Shown here: one piece after another, positions 1 through 5,979 of the stretch
How positions within the stretch are numbered: position 1 is the stretch's first letter
Layout of the letters: every line of letters starts with the position of its first letter
NCBI GenBank assembly: GCA_017479035.1
Contig: JAFVCR010000031.1
Span: forward strand, 1-6,050
DNA: 6,050 nt
Source of the DNA: Kiritimatiellia bacterium
GTDB lineage: Bacteria > Verrucomicrobiota > Kiritimatiellia > RFP12 > UBA1067
Reading direction: 5' to 3'
The notes under the pieces: model-generated
The model's database searches: none
Told to the model about the DNA's origin: nothing
Seen by the model: the letters and a program-made list of their open reading frames with translations, nothing else
Program-made: the position numbers and the translations under genes

Positions 1-3000
1 AGACGCATGGACTACAGGTGGTCTCCTGCGTCGGCTCGTCCAGCAATTCTATCGTGAACTCGCCGGGTAAATCTATCCCGCGCTGTGCAAGCGTCAACGT
101 AGCGCCATTCGCCAGCGCAACCGTGGAATTGCGGCAGAAAAGTTTTGCCACCGCAAGATCGTTCGAGAGCACCAACCCCGCATCGTATATTGCAAGTTCC
201 GCCGTGACAAATGCGGACGTATCGCATTCCGCGCCTATCGCAAGCGTGCCGTTTGTCACGGCCACCGCCGCTCCGTCCGCAGCAGTTGCAAGCGAACCCG
301 TCACTACGGCAGAGACGCTGTTCCATTGGTCTCCAAGCATCGCACCGCTTGCGCACACGAGGTTTTTCACCGCAAGCGAACCGCAAAGTTTCGCGCCGCT
401 TTCAAGCCTTGCCGCGCCATCGCCTGTTATCGCGCCCGTGCCAGCCAGCCGAGCACCGCCGGCCACAGTGTATGCCCCGGCATTCTTGTGCGTTGCATTC
501 AGCTTGAACGTCACACCGCCGCCGATCGCCGTCGCGCCTTTGTATGTAAGTGCCGCGCCGCCATATGAATTCTGCACGAACTTTCCCTCGCCCTCCACCG
601 CAATGCCACCCGTAGCATTTGCGTAATTCGCCGTCCCGTCTGCAAAAACGAGATTGCTCTCCATCGTTGCATTCCCGGAGAGAACAAATCGCGGCGACCC
701 TTCGCGCAGGAACACCACCGGGTTCTTCGTTGCAACGAATGCCGAATCTGCGGAAACGTTCACCGTAGGCCCGCCGTAAAACTCGAACGCCCGCGAATTG
801 CGCAGATTGGCCGCAAGTGTCACCATCGCGCCTTCGAGGTCGAGAATTCTTCCGAACATATCATTGCCTGTGAACGTCACCGCTCCGCCTCTACGGACCG
901 TCAAGTGTTTGTCGCTTTTCGTGTAGCCCGTTTCGTCGTTGCCTTGGAACACCAGATTTCCACCGTCCAGCACTTCTATCGCCGTGTTCTGGAAAAGCCC
1001 GTTGACATTGCCCGCGCCCGTGAACACCACCGTTCCTTCTCCTATTTTAAGCGTGGAGTCCGAATACGTGTAAGAGTTGTTCATCTGCGCGAGTGTCTGC
1101 GTTTTGCCCTTGCCTGGCGCGATCACAACGCTTGCCATGTTGCCGCCTGCCGTGATTTTGCCGGCGTATGAACCCGCCGTTGCACCCGCCGCCACGCCCG
1201 GCCCGAACGGCGCGCCAAACACCAGCGTATGGTTTGCCGCGTTTGTTATTTCCGTTGCGGAGATATTCAATGGTATGTTAAATGCAACGTCTCCTGCCGG
1301 CGTGAACGCATCGCCCGGAAGCGTCACAAGCGCATTGCCGCCGTCGTTGAATACGTATGCGCTCTGCGTCGCGGCGAACGTTGCCGCATACGGTGCCACC
1401 GCACCTATCACCTCCACTTCCGCAACGTCTGTTCCTTCGAGATCCAGAAACGCCACGCTGGAGTATTTGTCGAACGCTTTTCTCCCGCCATGCCACGCAA
1501 GTATGCTTGCATCTTCCGCCCAAGTGCCGTTGCCGTTCATGCCCGCTTCGCCCGACCACGTCAAGCCTTCGTTCATCGTCACCTTGCATACCGACTGCGC
1601 CACTCCATCTATCACCGCGCACGCCGTGAATACCGTCGTCTCGTAAAGAGTGAACCGCTGCCCGCTTTTGCAGGAATTCGATTTCGTGTCCGGCACGCTT
1701 CCGTCCCGGGTGTAGTATATCGTGGCGTTCGGATCCGGATGGTACAGCGTCACATATCCCGGATAGGCGAAATACGCCCCGTCTGCGATGTCGTTGCCGT
1801 CGTCATCCAGAAACCTCACATCCCACTCGTATGGTATCTTGTGCTCGCGCCAATTGCTTGCGCCCTCGTATGTCTGCAGCAGGACTCTGCGGTTGTCGTT
1901 TACTTCCGTCCCCACCGGCACGCCTATGTCTTCCGGCGTTATGTCCGGCGTGGAGAAATACGGCACAGACTTGAAATCGTTGTAGTATGTGCCGTTGAAC
2001 GTCGCGTAATTATACGCCATCACCGTGTGGCAGCGCACTCCTTTTGCATCGAGGAAATGATACCCGCTCGAATATTCCGTCGTCTGCGGCCCCGGGCTGG
2101 AGTCCTGTATGTTGCTGTGCCCCGCACCCATCTGGTGGCCTACTTCGTGGGACATCGTGTAACGCAAGAACACCGTGTTTATGTCGCACACGCTGTAGTT
2201 TATATTGTTGGCCGCCATCGCCGCGATCTTCTCTGCGGACACGTCTTTCTCGAGCGAGTATGAAATCCCCGACGTAGACCCGCCCGTCCTGTTCACCAGA
2301 AGAACCGTCGTATCCGCGCCGCATGCCATGCGCTTTGCAGGGATCGCACCAAACACTCCCCCTCCGCTTCTCAATGCACCAAGGACATCTCCGTTCACCG
2401 CCGGATACGTCGCATCCACGTCTATCACACCCGCCAAACGGTAGGAGAACCTGCCCAGCAGCTGCGAATGCTCCAGCACGTCGTTCATCCTTGCAACCGC
2501 CGCATCCGCGCATTCTTCCATCGAACCGTAACGTTCCTGCGCATACGCCTTTGCGCCTTTGTCGAACACCACTAGAATGTCGATCACCGGATTGTGCACC
2601 GCCATCTCGAACGCATCATCTCCCGCTGCCGCTGCCTTTCGCGCGATCTTTCTCACAGGCGCGGCACTCTCCTCCTCATCGTGCGCACACGCTTCCCCTT
2701 CGCACGTTCCGCATTCGTCTGGCAGGCTTTCCGCGACATCCTCCACCGTCGCCTCCGCCTTGCCGTCCGCCGTTTTTATGGTGTATATCTTCGCGTTTGC
2801 AAAATCGTCTATCGTCACGCGCAAACCTTTTGCCGATGGCTTCACCACGGCCGAAACTCCCCTCGCCGCATCGCGTGCAATGAACGACCTCCCCGCCACG
2901 CCCGCAGGAGGTGCGGCCGTCACCGCAAGCGCGAATTCCTCCCCGTCGGCAAGCCTCACCGCGATGGTGTCTCCAACGGCAAAAGCAACTCCCTGCGCGG

Positions 3001-3097
3001 GCATCTCCCCTCCGCGCAAATCTATCCTGTACTCCGCCGCTCCCGCGGACAATGCCGCACACGCCGCAATCGCGGCAAGGCTTGTTGCTTTTCTCAT
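1..3097 (-). CDS. Secreted reprolysin-like (metzincin) zinc metalloprotease with C-terminal autotransporter-type beta-strand repeats; partial, 3' end outside window
   Basis: I read this frame triplet by triplet. It has no stop from the ATG at 3097 to the left edge (1032 codons), so the C-terminus is missing. Residues 1-20 form a signal peptide (MRK, Ala-rich core, A-G-A before A21); I10-A-A-C13 also fits a lipobox, although early. Residues 22-165 look like a propeptide with an acidic Cys cluster (C129, C132, C137, H139). The catalytic domain spans about 168-411. It starts with VIDILVVFD and carries the metzincin zinc site HEVGHQMGAGH (317-327; ligands H317, H321, H327, base E318). The Met-turn is at HTVMAYNY (M360), and YFSTPDI with DNRRVL is typical of bacterial M12B-like proteases. 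Residues about 436-507 (IYYTRDGSVPDT, then TVFTACAVIDG) resemble the chitobiase/hexosaminidase C-terminal domain. From about 512 on, Gly/Asn/Thr/Val-rich repeats (for example 683-720) resemble autotransporter-associated beta strands, probably a beta-helical stalk. Predicted role: exported protease acting at or beyond the cell surface; substrate unknown. A second in-frame ATG at 3103 sits too close to the ribosome binding site. Confidence 0.88.
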   Translation of the reverse strand, partial: MRKATSLAAIAACAALSAGAAEYRIDLRGGEMPAQGVAFAVGDTIAVRLADGEEFALAVTAAPPAGVAGRSFIARDAARGVSAVVKPSAKGLRVTIDDFANAKIYTIKTADGKAEATVEDVAESLPDECGTCEGEACAHDEEESAAPVRKIARKAAAAGDDAFEMAVHNPVIDILVVFDKGAKAYAQERYGSMEECADAAVARMNDVLEHSQLLGRFSYRLAGVIDVDATYPAVNGDVLGALRSGGGVFGAIPAKRMACGADTTVLLVNRTGGSTSGISYSLEKDVSAEKIAAMAANNINYSVCDINTVFLRYTMSHEVGHQMGAGHSNIQDSSPGPQTTEYSSGYHFLDAKGVRCHTVMAYNYATFNGTYYNDFKSVPYFSTPDITPEDIGVPVGTEVNDNRRVLLQTYEGASNWREHKIPYEWDVRFLDDDGNDIADGAYFAYPGYVTLYHPDPNATIYYTRDGSVPDTKSNSCKSGQRFTLYETTVFTACAVIDGVAQSVCKVTMNEGLTWSGEAGMNGNGTWAEDASILAWHGGRKAFDKYSSVAFLDLEGTDVAEVEVIGAVAPYAATFAATQSAYVFNDGGNALVTLPGDAFTPAGDVAFNIPLNISATEITNAANHTLVFGAPFGPGVAAGATAGSYAGKITAGGNMASVVIAPGKGKTQTLAQMNNSYTYSDSTLKIGEGTVVFTGAGNVNGLFQNTAIEVLDGGNLVFQGNDETGYTKSDKHLTVRRGGAVTFTGNDMFGRILDLEGAMVTLAANLRNSRAFEFYGGPTVNVSADSAFVATKNPVVFLREGSPRFVLSGNATMESNLVFADGTANYANATGGIAVEGEGKFVQNSYGGAALTYKGATAIGGGVTFKLNATHKNAGAYTVAGGARLAGTGAITGDGAARLESGAKLCGSLAVKNLVCASGAMLGDQWNSVSAVVTGSLATAADGAAVAVTNGTLAIGAECDTSAFVTAELAIYDAGLVLSNDLAVAKLFCRNSTVALANGATLTLAQRGIDLPGEFTIELLDEPTQETTCSPCV

Positions 3098-3104
3098 TTG
3101 CATT

Positions 3105-3112
3105 CCCCTTCC
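3105..3112 (-). promoter_or_regulatory. Ribosome binding site of the metalloprotease gene
   Basis: The minus strand reads GGAAGGGG here, seven bases before the ATG at 3097 and only one base before the alternative in-frame ATG at 3103. The spacing favours 3097 as the start. An in-frame TAA at 3122-3124 rules out any start further upstream. Confidence 0.65.
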
Positions 3113-3120
3113 ATGATTCG

Positions 3121-3149
3121 ATTATATCAGATTCTCCTCCAAATGGCAA
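3121..3149 (-). promoter_or_regulatory. Sigma-70-type promoter of the metalloprotease gene
   Basis: On the minus strand, TTGCCA (3144-3149) is separated by exactly 17 bases from a perfect TATAAT (3121-3126). This predicts a transcript starting near 3114 with an untranslated leader of only about 15-20 bases, just enough for the ribosome binding site. The -35 hexamer overlaps a perfect palindrome at 3145-3154. Confidence 0.65.
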
Positions 3150-3154
3150 TTGCC
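3145..3154. promoter_or_regulatory. Perfect 10-base palindrome GGCAATTGCC overlapping the -35 box
   Basis: The palindrome covers five of the six -35 bases of the metalloprotease promoter, so a protein bound there would block RNA polymerase. It is short, and no cognate regulator is visible, so operator function is only a possibility. Related GGCAA/TTGCC pairs occur at 3317-3330 and 5826-5841, with different spacers. Confidence 0.3.
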
Positions 3155-3183
3155 GTTTCTACAATAAATCTGCACGTAGAGTC

Positions 3184-3212
3184 TTGAAACTTCATCAGCA
3201 ATATGATAGAAT
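3184..3212 (+). promoter_or_regulatory. Sigma-70-type promoter of the tRNA-Val gene
   Basis: TTGAAA (3184-3189) and TAGAAT (3207-3212) are separated by 17 bases. Transcription would start near 3219, a few bases before the mature tRNA 5' end at 3227. The surrounding stretch is AT-rich compared with the rest of the window. The promoter diverges from the metalloprotease promoter, with 34 bases between the two -35 boxes. Confidence 0.6.
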
Positions 3213-3226
3213 ATAAATCGTTTCTG

Positions 3227-3303
3227 GGACGCTTAGCTCAGTTGGTTAGAGCTATTGCTTTACACGCAATGGGTCGCTGGTTCGAGTCCGGCAGCGTCCA
3301 CCA
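3227..3303 (+). tRNA. tRNA-Val (anticodon UAC), CCA encoded
   Basis: A complete cloverleaf can be drawn. The 7-bp acceptor stem is GGACGCT (3227-3233) with AGCGTCC (3293-3299), and A3300 is the discriminator, followed by an encoded CCA (3301-3303). The D stem is GCTC/GAGC (3236-3239, 3249-3252). The anticodon stem is ATTGC/GCAAT (3254-3258, 3266-3270) with the 7-base loop TTTACAC, placing TAC at 3261-3263, which decodes GUA valine codons. The T stem is GCTGG/CCGGC, with one G-T pair, around TTCGAGT (3281-3287). All stems are intact. It stands alone, with no second tRNA and no integrase in the window. It converges with the 572-residue protein gene, whose stop is only 28 bases away on the other strand. 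Confidence 0.96.
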
Positions 3304-3316
3304 TCCCTCCCCCCGT

Positions 3317-3330
3317 GGCAAACATTTGCC
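3317..3330. repeat. Palindrome GGCAAACATTTGCC between the convergent tRNA and membrane-protein genes
   Basis: Six-base arms (GGCAAA/TTTGCC) flank a two-base centre, immediately after the stop codon of the minus-strand gene at 3332. The position would suit a transcript end for either gene. However, neither side carries a T tract, so it is not a canonical intrinsic terminator. It could act as an mRNA 3'-end stabiliser or be a degenerate copy of the GGCAA/TTGCC motif seen elsewhere in the window. Confidence 0.4.
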
Positions 3331-3331
3331 G

Positions 3332-5050
3332 TTACAGTTCCCTTCCTGCTGCCAGATACGAATATATCGAGCGCCGCAGCACCGCACGCAACTCCTTCGC
3401 ACCGTCACGTGCCTCTGGCTCCACCCCTTCCGCCACCATCATTGCCGATGTTCTCTCCACCGGTAGGTATTCTATCCATTCCACATCCACGTTGTGCCAC
3501 TTGCCGTCGCCTCCGCGCACGGATTTCGTTTCGATCCGCTTCACACCCTTGTATCCCTGCGCCGTCACCGCCACTTCGCTCGTTCCTGTCGCCTCGTCGC
3601 GTGCCACCACCCTTGTTTTCAGAATGCTGCGCGTGATGCATTGCGGATGCTTGAAATCGTCCTCGCCGTGATAGTTCGCCGTGGCCTCGTGTTCCCAGAA
3701 CGCCGCCGGCGCGGTCGGCAGTACGCCCTTCCATATCTCCTCGTGCGTGCGCGTCTGCTGATACAACGGTATCGCCAAAAGCGGCGCGAAAGCAAAATAC
3801 ACGTGCTTGAAATATCCGGCGTTGAACGTGTAGAAATACATCCACGCCGCGTCGTAATCCCAGTCCCAGAACTGCGCCGGATCCGTGTCCAGCGTAAATC
3901 CGTCCAGATGCTCCGCACGCACGATGTTTATTTTGCGATGCTTCGTCATCGCAAAATCGTCGCCAAACCCCACCGTGCGGTCTTTCACCAGCTCCAGCAT
4001 CTGCCGCTGCGCCAACGGCGTGAACAGCAGCCTGAACTCCACTTCGTTGTCGCGATCCTTCGTGGCGAACAGCGTCTCAAATTCCTTGTTCGCCATCATA
4101 GTGTAGTTCGAGGAATCCGTCAGATTGCGCGAGAACTTCTCCAGCTCTCTCCTCTTGTGCCATTTGCGCAACGCCGCAAACGCCCCCTCCGTCAAGCCCG
4201 ACGGCTCTCTCGTAAACGACAGATTCGGTGCCGCGTCATTACCGTACACCAGCACCTTCCCCGTGAAGTATTCGGGCATAGGCTTCGTTACCGATGCCGT
4301 AAGCGTTTCGCTGCGATGCACCGCCCGGCGGTGGCCCTTCGAATCCGTCTCGTATTCCGTCCACGAAATGCGCTTGTGTCCGTAGTATGTTTTCTCTCCC
4401 CACTCCATCTCAAGATATTCGCCTATCGCAAACGGATTGCCGTTGATCACGCCGGATTGCGCGAACAATATCGATTTCCCCTCGTTGAACGAATCGTCCC
4501 ACCCGAACAGCCTCTTGAGATCCTCCAGCCGCGCCGCCGTGAAAAACGCATCGAATTGCAGCCTTGGCACCGTCTGCTCTATGAGTTTCACCGGCATGTC
4601 CCACGTGTAGAGCCTGTTCAGCGGCTCCATCATTTCGCGGCAGACGCCCTTGTTTTCCACTATCGAATTTTCAAGTTCCCCCACCTCTCGCCGCAGTTTG
4701 CGATACGGTGAAATCAGCAGTATCGTTGCAAGCAGCGCACCCGCTCCAGCCAACGCAAGCGCAATGTATCGCTCGTCTCCCCGCTGGTGGAAATCGTATG
4801 CAAACCATCCCGCCGCCGCAGCCGCCCCCGCAAGCAGCACCATGAAAAACATCACCCATCCAGCCCTGCGCGCAAGCGAAGATGCCCGCCGCTCCATGCC
4901 ATGCACTTTGCCCGCGATTTCGCGCAGCCTCTCCACGTCCACGCCGGAGCGCACCGTCAACTCCGCAAACTTCTCCTTGGCGAGAGCATCGAACTTCGCC
5001 TTGAATTCGTCGCGGTATCGCGCAAGCGGTTCGTAGACGTCATCAATCAT
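3332..5050 (-). CDS. DUF3137-like membrane protein encoded downstream of lemA
   Basis: This is a 572-residue protein without a signal peptide. Residues 1-60 are charged and helical. Two membrane segments follow (about 64-85 and 95-114), separated by a short charged loop (HQRGDER). A charged, helix-forming stretch (116-145) leads into a large soluble region. Within this, SGVINGNPFAIGEYLEMEWG (199-218) and NKEFETLFATKDRDNEVEFR (321-340), followed by LLFTPLAQRQMLELV, resemble DUF3137 proteins, which are often encoded beside LemA. That match is from memory. A Trp/Tyr/Phe-rich stretch (394-428) includes a possible third hydrophobic segment, and residues 430-572 are an extra C-terminal region that I cannot assign. 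I see no catalytic motif. The gene follows lemA by 19 bases and is very probably cotranscribed. An in-frame TGA lies 12 bases upstream of this ATG, so no earlier start is possible. The ribosome binding site is weak (GCGGGA, too far upstream), suggesting translational coupling. The existence of the gene is secure; the family name is moderately so. Confidence 0.85.
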   Translation of the reverse strand: MIDDVYEPLARYRDEFKAKFDALAKEKFAELTVRSGVDVERLREIAGKVHGMERRASSLARRAGWVMFFMVLLAGAAAAAGWFAYDFHQRGDERYIALALAGAGALLATILLISPYRKLRREVGELENSIVENKGVCREMMEPLNRLYTWDMPVKLIEQTVPRLQFDAFFTAARLEDLKRLFGWDDSFNEGKSILFAQSGVINGNPFAIGEYLEMEWGEKTYYGHKRISWTEYETDSKGHRRAVHRSETLTASVTKPMPEYFTGKVLVYGNDAAPNLSFTREPSGLTEGAFAALRKWHKRRELEKFSRNLTDSSNYTMMANKEFETLFATKDRDNEVEFRLLFTPLAQRQMLELVKDRTVGFGDDFAMTKHRKINIVRAEHLDGFTLDTDPAQFWDWDYDAAWMYFYTFNAGYFKHVYFAFAPLLAIPLYQQTRTHEEIWKGVLPTAPAAFWEHEATANYHGEDDFKHPQCITRSILKTRVVARDEATGTSEVAVTAQGYKGVKRIETKSVRGGDGKWHNVDVEWIEYLPVERTSAMMVAEGVEPEARDGAKELRAVLRRSIYSYLAAGREL

Positions 5051-5069
5051 TGCATCGCATCATCCCGCT

Positions 5070-5735
5070 TCAGAAGAACGTTCCTCTCGCAGCGGCCTTT
5101 GTCTCCGCCGACGCGCTGAACGGTATGCGCGTGGTATACCCCGCCTTCGCCGCCACTATCATCTTCGTTGGCCAATCGAACAAATCGCTGTTCCACTGGT
5201 TCACCGTGTCGTTGTATAGCTCTCGCGCCGCCGTGATCTCCTTTTGCAGATACGCGTTCTGCTGCATCGCATCCGCAATGGCCGCATGCGCCTTCAACTC
5301 CGGATACGCCTCCACTTGCGGGAAAAGCCTGTTGAACGCGCCGTCTATCTGCCCCTGCAATTCGTTGCGCGTTTCGTCCGTAAGCCCCCTACCTCCGCGA
5401 TACGCAGCCACACTTTTCATCACGTCCTTGTCAAGATCCACCGCCTTCGCCACCAGCCCTGCCACGTTACGCAGTATCTGCACCCGCTGCTCGAGATAAT
5501 TGTCTATCGTCGACGCATCCGCCTGCAGTTTCTGCTGCAATCTGCGGAAATAATTGCGCGCCCCCGTCTTCATGAAAAGAAATACCACCCCCGGCAATAT
5601 CCCGCACACCCACAGCAAAATCTCAAACAGTGTGGATCCAAAACCCACCTTCACCGGCAACTGCCTCTCGATTACGTTCACATCGCGTCCCGCGCCGTTC
5701 ACCGGCCCTGTCAATTCGTCAAGTTCATTCGCCAT
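5070..5735 (-). CDS. lemA: LemA family membrane protein
   Basis: This is a 221-residue protein. It has a polar N-terminal stretch of about 32 residues, then one membrane segment (34-55, FGSTLFEILLWVCGILPGVV region), then a long helical domain. The LemA signature is clear. LEQRVQILRNVAGLVAKAVD (81-100) matches the conserved helix usually reading as R-x-D-L-I-P-N-L-V. GQIDGAFNRLFPQVEAYPEL (128-147) and ITAARELYNDTVNQWN (167-182) match the core, and the protein ends with the usual short tail after a Pro/Phe turn (IPFSASAE). LemA proteins are inner-membrane helical-bundle proteins of unsettled function. The polar N-terminal stretch before the membrane helix is longer than in many LemA proteins. 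It starts at the ATG at 5735, eight bases after a GGAGG ribosome binding site. It is the first gene of a pair; the DUF3137-like gene follows after 19 bases. Confidence 0.92.
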   Translation of the reverse strand: MANELDELTGPVNGAGRDVNVIERQLPVKVGFGSTLFEILLWVCGILPGVVFLFMKTGARNYFRRLQQKLQADASTIDNYLEQRVQILRNVAGLVAKAVDLDKDVMKSVAAYRGGRGLTDETRNELQGQIDGAFNRLFPQVEAYPELKAHAAIADAMQQNAYLQKEITAARELYNDTVNQWNSDLFDWPTKMIVAAKAGYTTRIPFSASAETKAAARGTFF

Positions 5736-5743
5736 CTCTATTG

Positions 5744-5748
5744 CCTCC
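5744..5748 (-). promoter_or_regulatory. Ribosome binding site of lemA
   Basis: The minus strand reads GGAGG, eight bases before the ATG at 5735, within AGCGGAGG. This is a strong Shine-Dalgarno site and fixes the start. It contrasts with the weak site in front of the second gene of the operon. Confidence 0.75.
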
Positions 5749-5759
5749 GCTTTTCCCCC

Positions 5760-5788
5760 ATACTATCATAAATTCCCCACCCGCGCAA
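5760..5788 (-). promoter_or_regulatory. Possible promoter of the lemA operon
   Basis: On the minus strand, TTGCGC (5783-5788) and TAGTAT (5760-5765) are 17 bases apart, each matching the consensus at four of six positions. An overlapping TATGAT (5766-5771) is a better -10 box but lacks a -35 at the right distance. The AT-rich patch lies where the operon promoter is expected, but the exact boxes are uncertain. Confidence 0.3.
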
Positions 5789-5803
5789 GCACCCGTTTGC
5801 ACA

Positions 5804-5824
5804 CAGTTTGCAGTTTGCAGTTTT
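5804..5824. repeat. Short tandem repeat, three heptamers of CAGTTTG
   Basis: CAGTTTG occurs at 5804-5810 and 5811-5817, followed by the variant CAGTTTT at 5818-5824. A related CGTTTGCA precedes it. It lies upstream of the likely lemA promoter. It is a direct repeat with no obvious coding role, and could arise by slippage or be a small protein-binding array. Confidence 0.55.
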
Positions 5825-5825
5825 T

Positions 5826-5841
5826 GGCAACGGTGTTTGCC
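5826..5841. repeat. Inverted repeat GGCAA/TTGCC with a 6-base spacer
   Basis: GGCAA (5826-5830) and TTGCC (5837-5841) flank CGGTGT. It directly abuts the first copy of the 33-base hairpin repeat, overlapping it by two bases. It is the third GGCAA/TTGCC pair in the non-coding parts of this window. Confidence 0.35.
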
Positions 5842-5872
5842 TCCTGTGGGGACGCGGGCATCTCGCCCGCGG
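5840..5872. repeat. 33-base GC-rich hairpin repeat, copy 1
   Basis: The element starts with CCTCCTGTGGGGA and continues into a stem of CGCGGGC (5853-5859) and GCCCGCG (5865-5871) around ATCTC. It matches the copy at 5988-6020 at 32 of 33 positions and in the same orientation. The single difference, A5860, leaves an A-C mismatch at the top of the stem. No T tract follows on either side, so I call it an intergenic repeat rather than a terminator. Its layout fits a dispersed, REP-like palindromic element. Confidence 0.8.
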
Positions 5873-5907
5873 CTTCCACCATATCCTTACATATTTAAAC
5901 CATAACT

Positions 5908-5970
5908 CACACAAACTTCACAACGTCCACAAAGTCTTCAAATTCGTGCCCTTCGTGAACTTCGTGTGTG
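5908..5970. repeat. 63-base imperfect inverted repeat of CACGAAG-type units
   Basis: The arms 5908-5934 and 5944-5970 pair at 19 of 27 positions around a 9-base centre. On the minus strand, the half nearer the right edge reads as repeated units (CACGAAGTTCACGAAGGGCACGAA region). The other half is a degraded inverted version of the same units (TTGTGAAGTTTGTGTG region). I recall similar CACGAAG-rich intergenic repeats from Verrucomicrobia and relatives. It lies between the two 33-base hairpin repeats. Confidence 0.65.
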
Positions 5971-5979
5971 CATTTTATC

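Noticed and set aside
18..626. 202-codon Ala/Ser/Pro-rich plus-strand frame
   Set aside because: It is antisense to the repeat stalk of the metalloprotease. The low-complexity Ala/Ser/Pro composition is what GC-rich antisense produces.
1229..2263. 344-codon open frame on the plus strand
   Set aside because: It is codon-for-codon antisense to the metalloprotease gene. It stays open because the sense gene avoids TTA, CTA and TCA codons. Its product is rich in Arg, His and Val with no domain, and the sense strand has the zinc motif and Met-turn.
2010..2513. 167-codon minus-strand open frame
   Set aside because: It is an off-frame shadow of the metalloprotease gene, rich in Arg, Gly and Cys; the true frame covers the same bases with the catalytic domain.
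2676..3149. 157-codon minus-strand frame starting upstream of the metalloprotease
   Set aside because: It starts inside the promoter (before the predicted transcript start), is off-frame to the protease, and has an Arg/Gly/Cys-rich translation without a signal peptide or domain.
3317..3330. Intrinsic terminator for the tRNA or the membrane-protein operon
   Set aside because: The stem is short and AT-rich in its centre, with no T tract on either strand, so I list it only as a palindrome.
3227..3331. tRNA gene as an integration site for a mobile element
   Set aside because: No integrase gene and no direct repeat of the tRNA 3' end is visible in the window; the neighbouring genes look like ordinary chromosomal genes.
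3494..4711. 405-codon open frame on the plus strand
   Set aside because: It is in antisense register with the 572-residue membrane protein gene, with an Arg/His-rich low-complexity translation and no ribosome binding site I would trust. The minus-strand gene has membrane segments and an operon partner.
5554..5905. Plus-strand open frames at the right end (91 and 114 codons)
   Set aside because: They are mostly antisense to lemA and run into the repeat region; Pro/Ser/Thr-rich translations without recognisable features.
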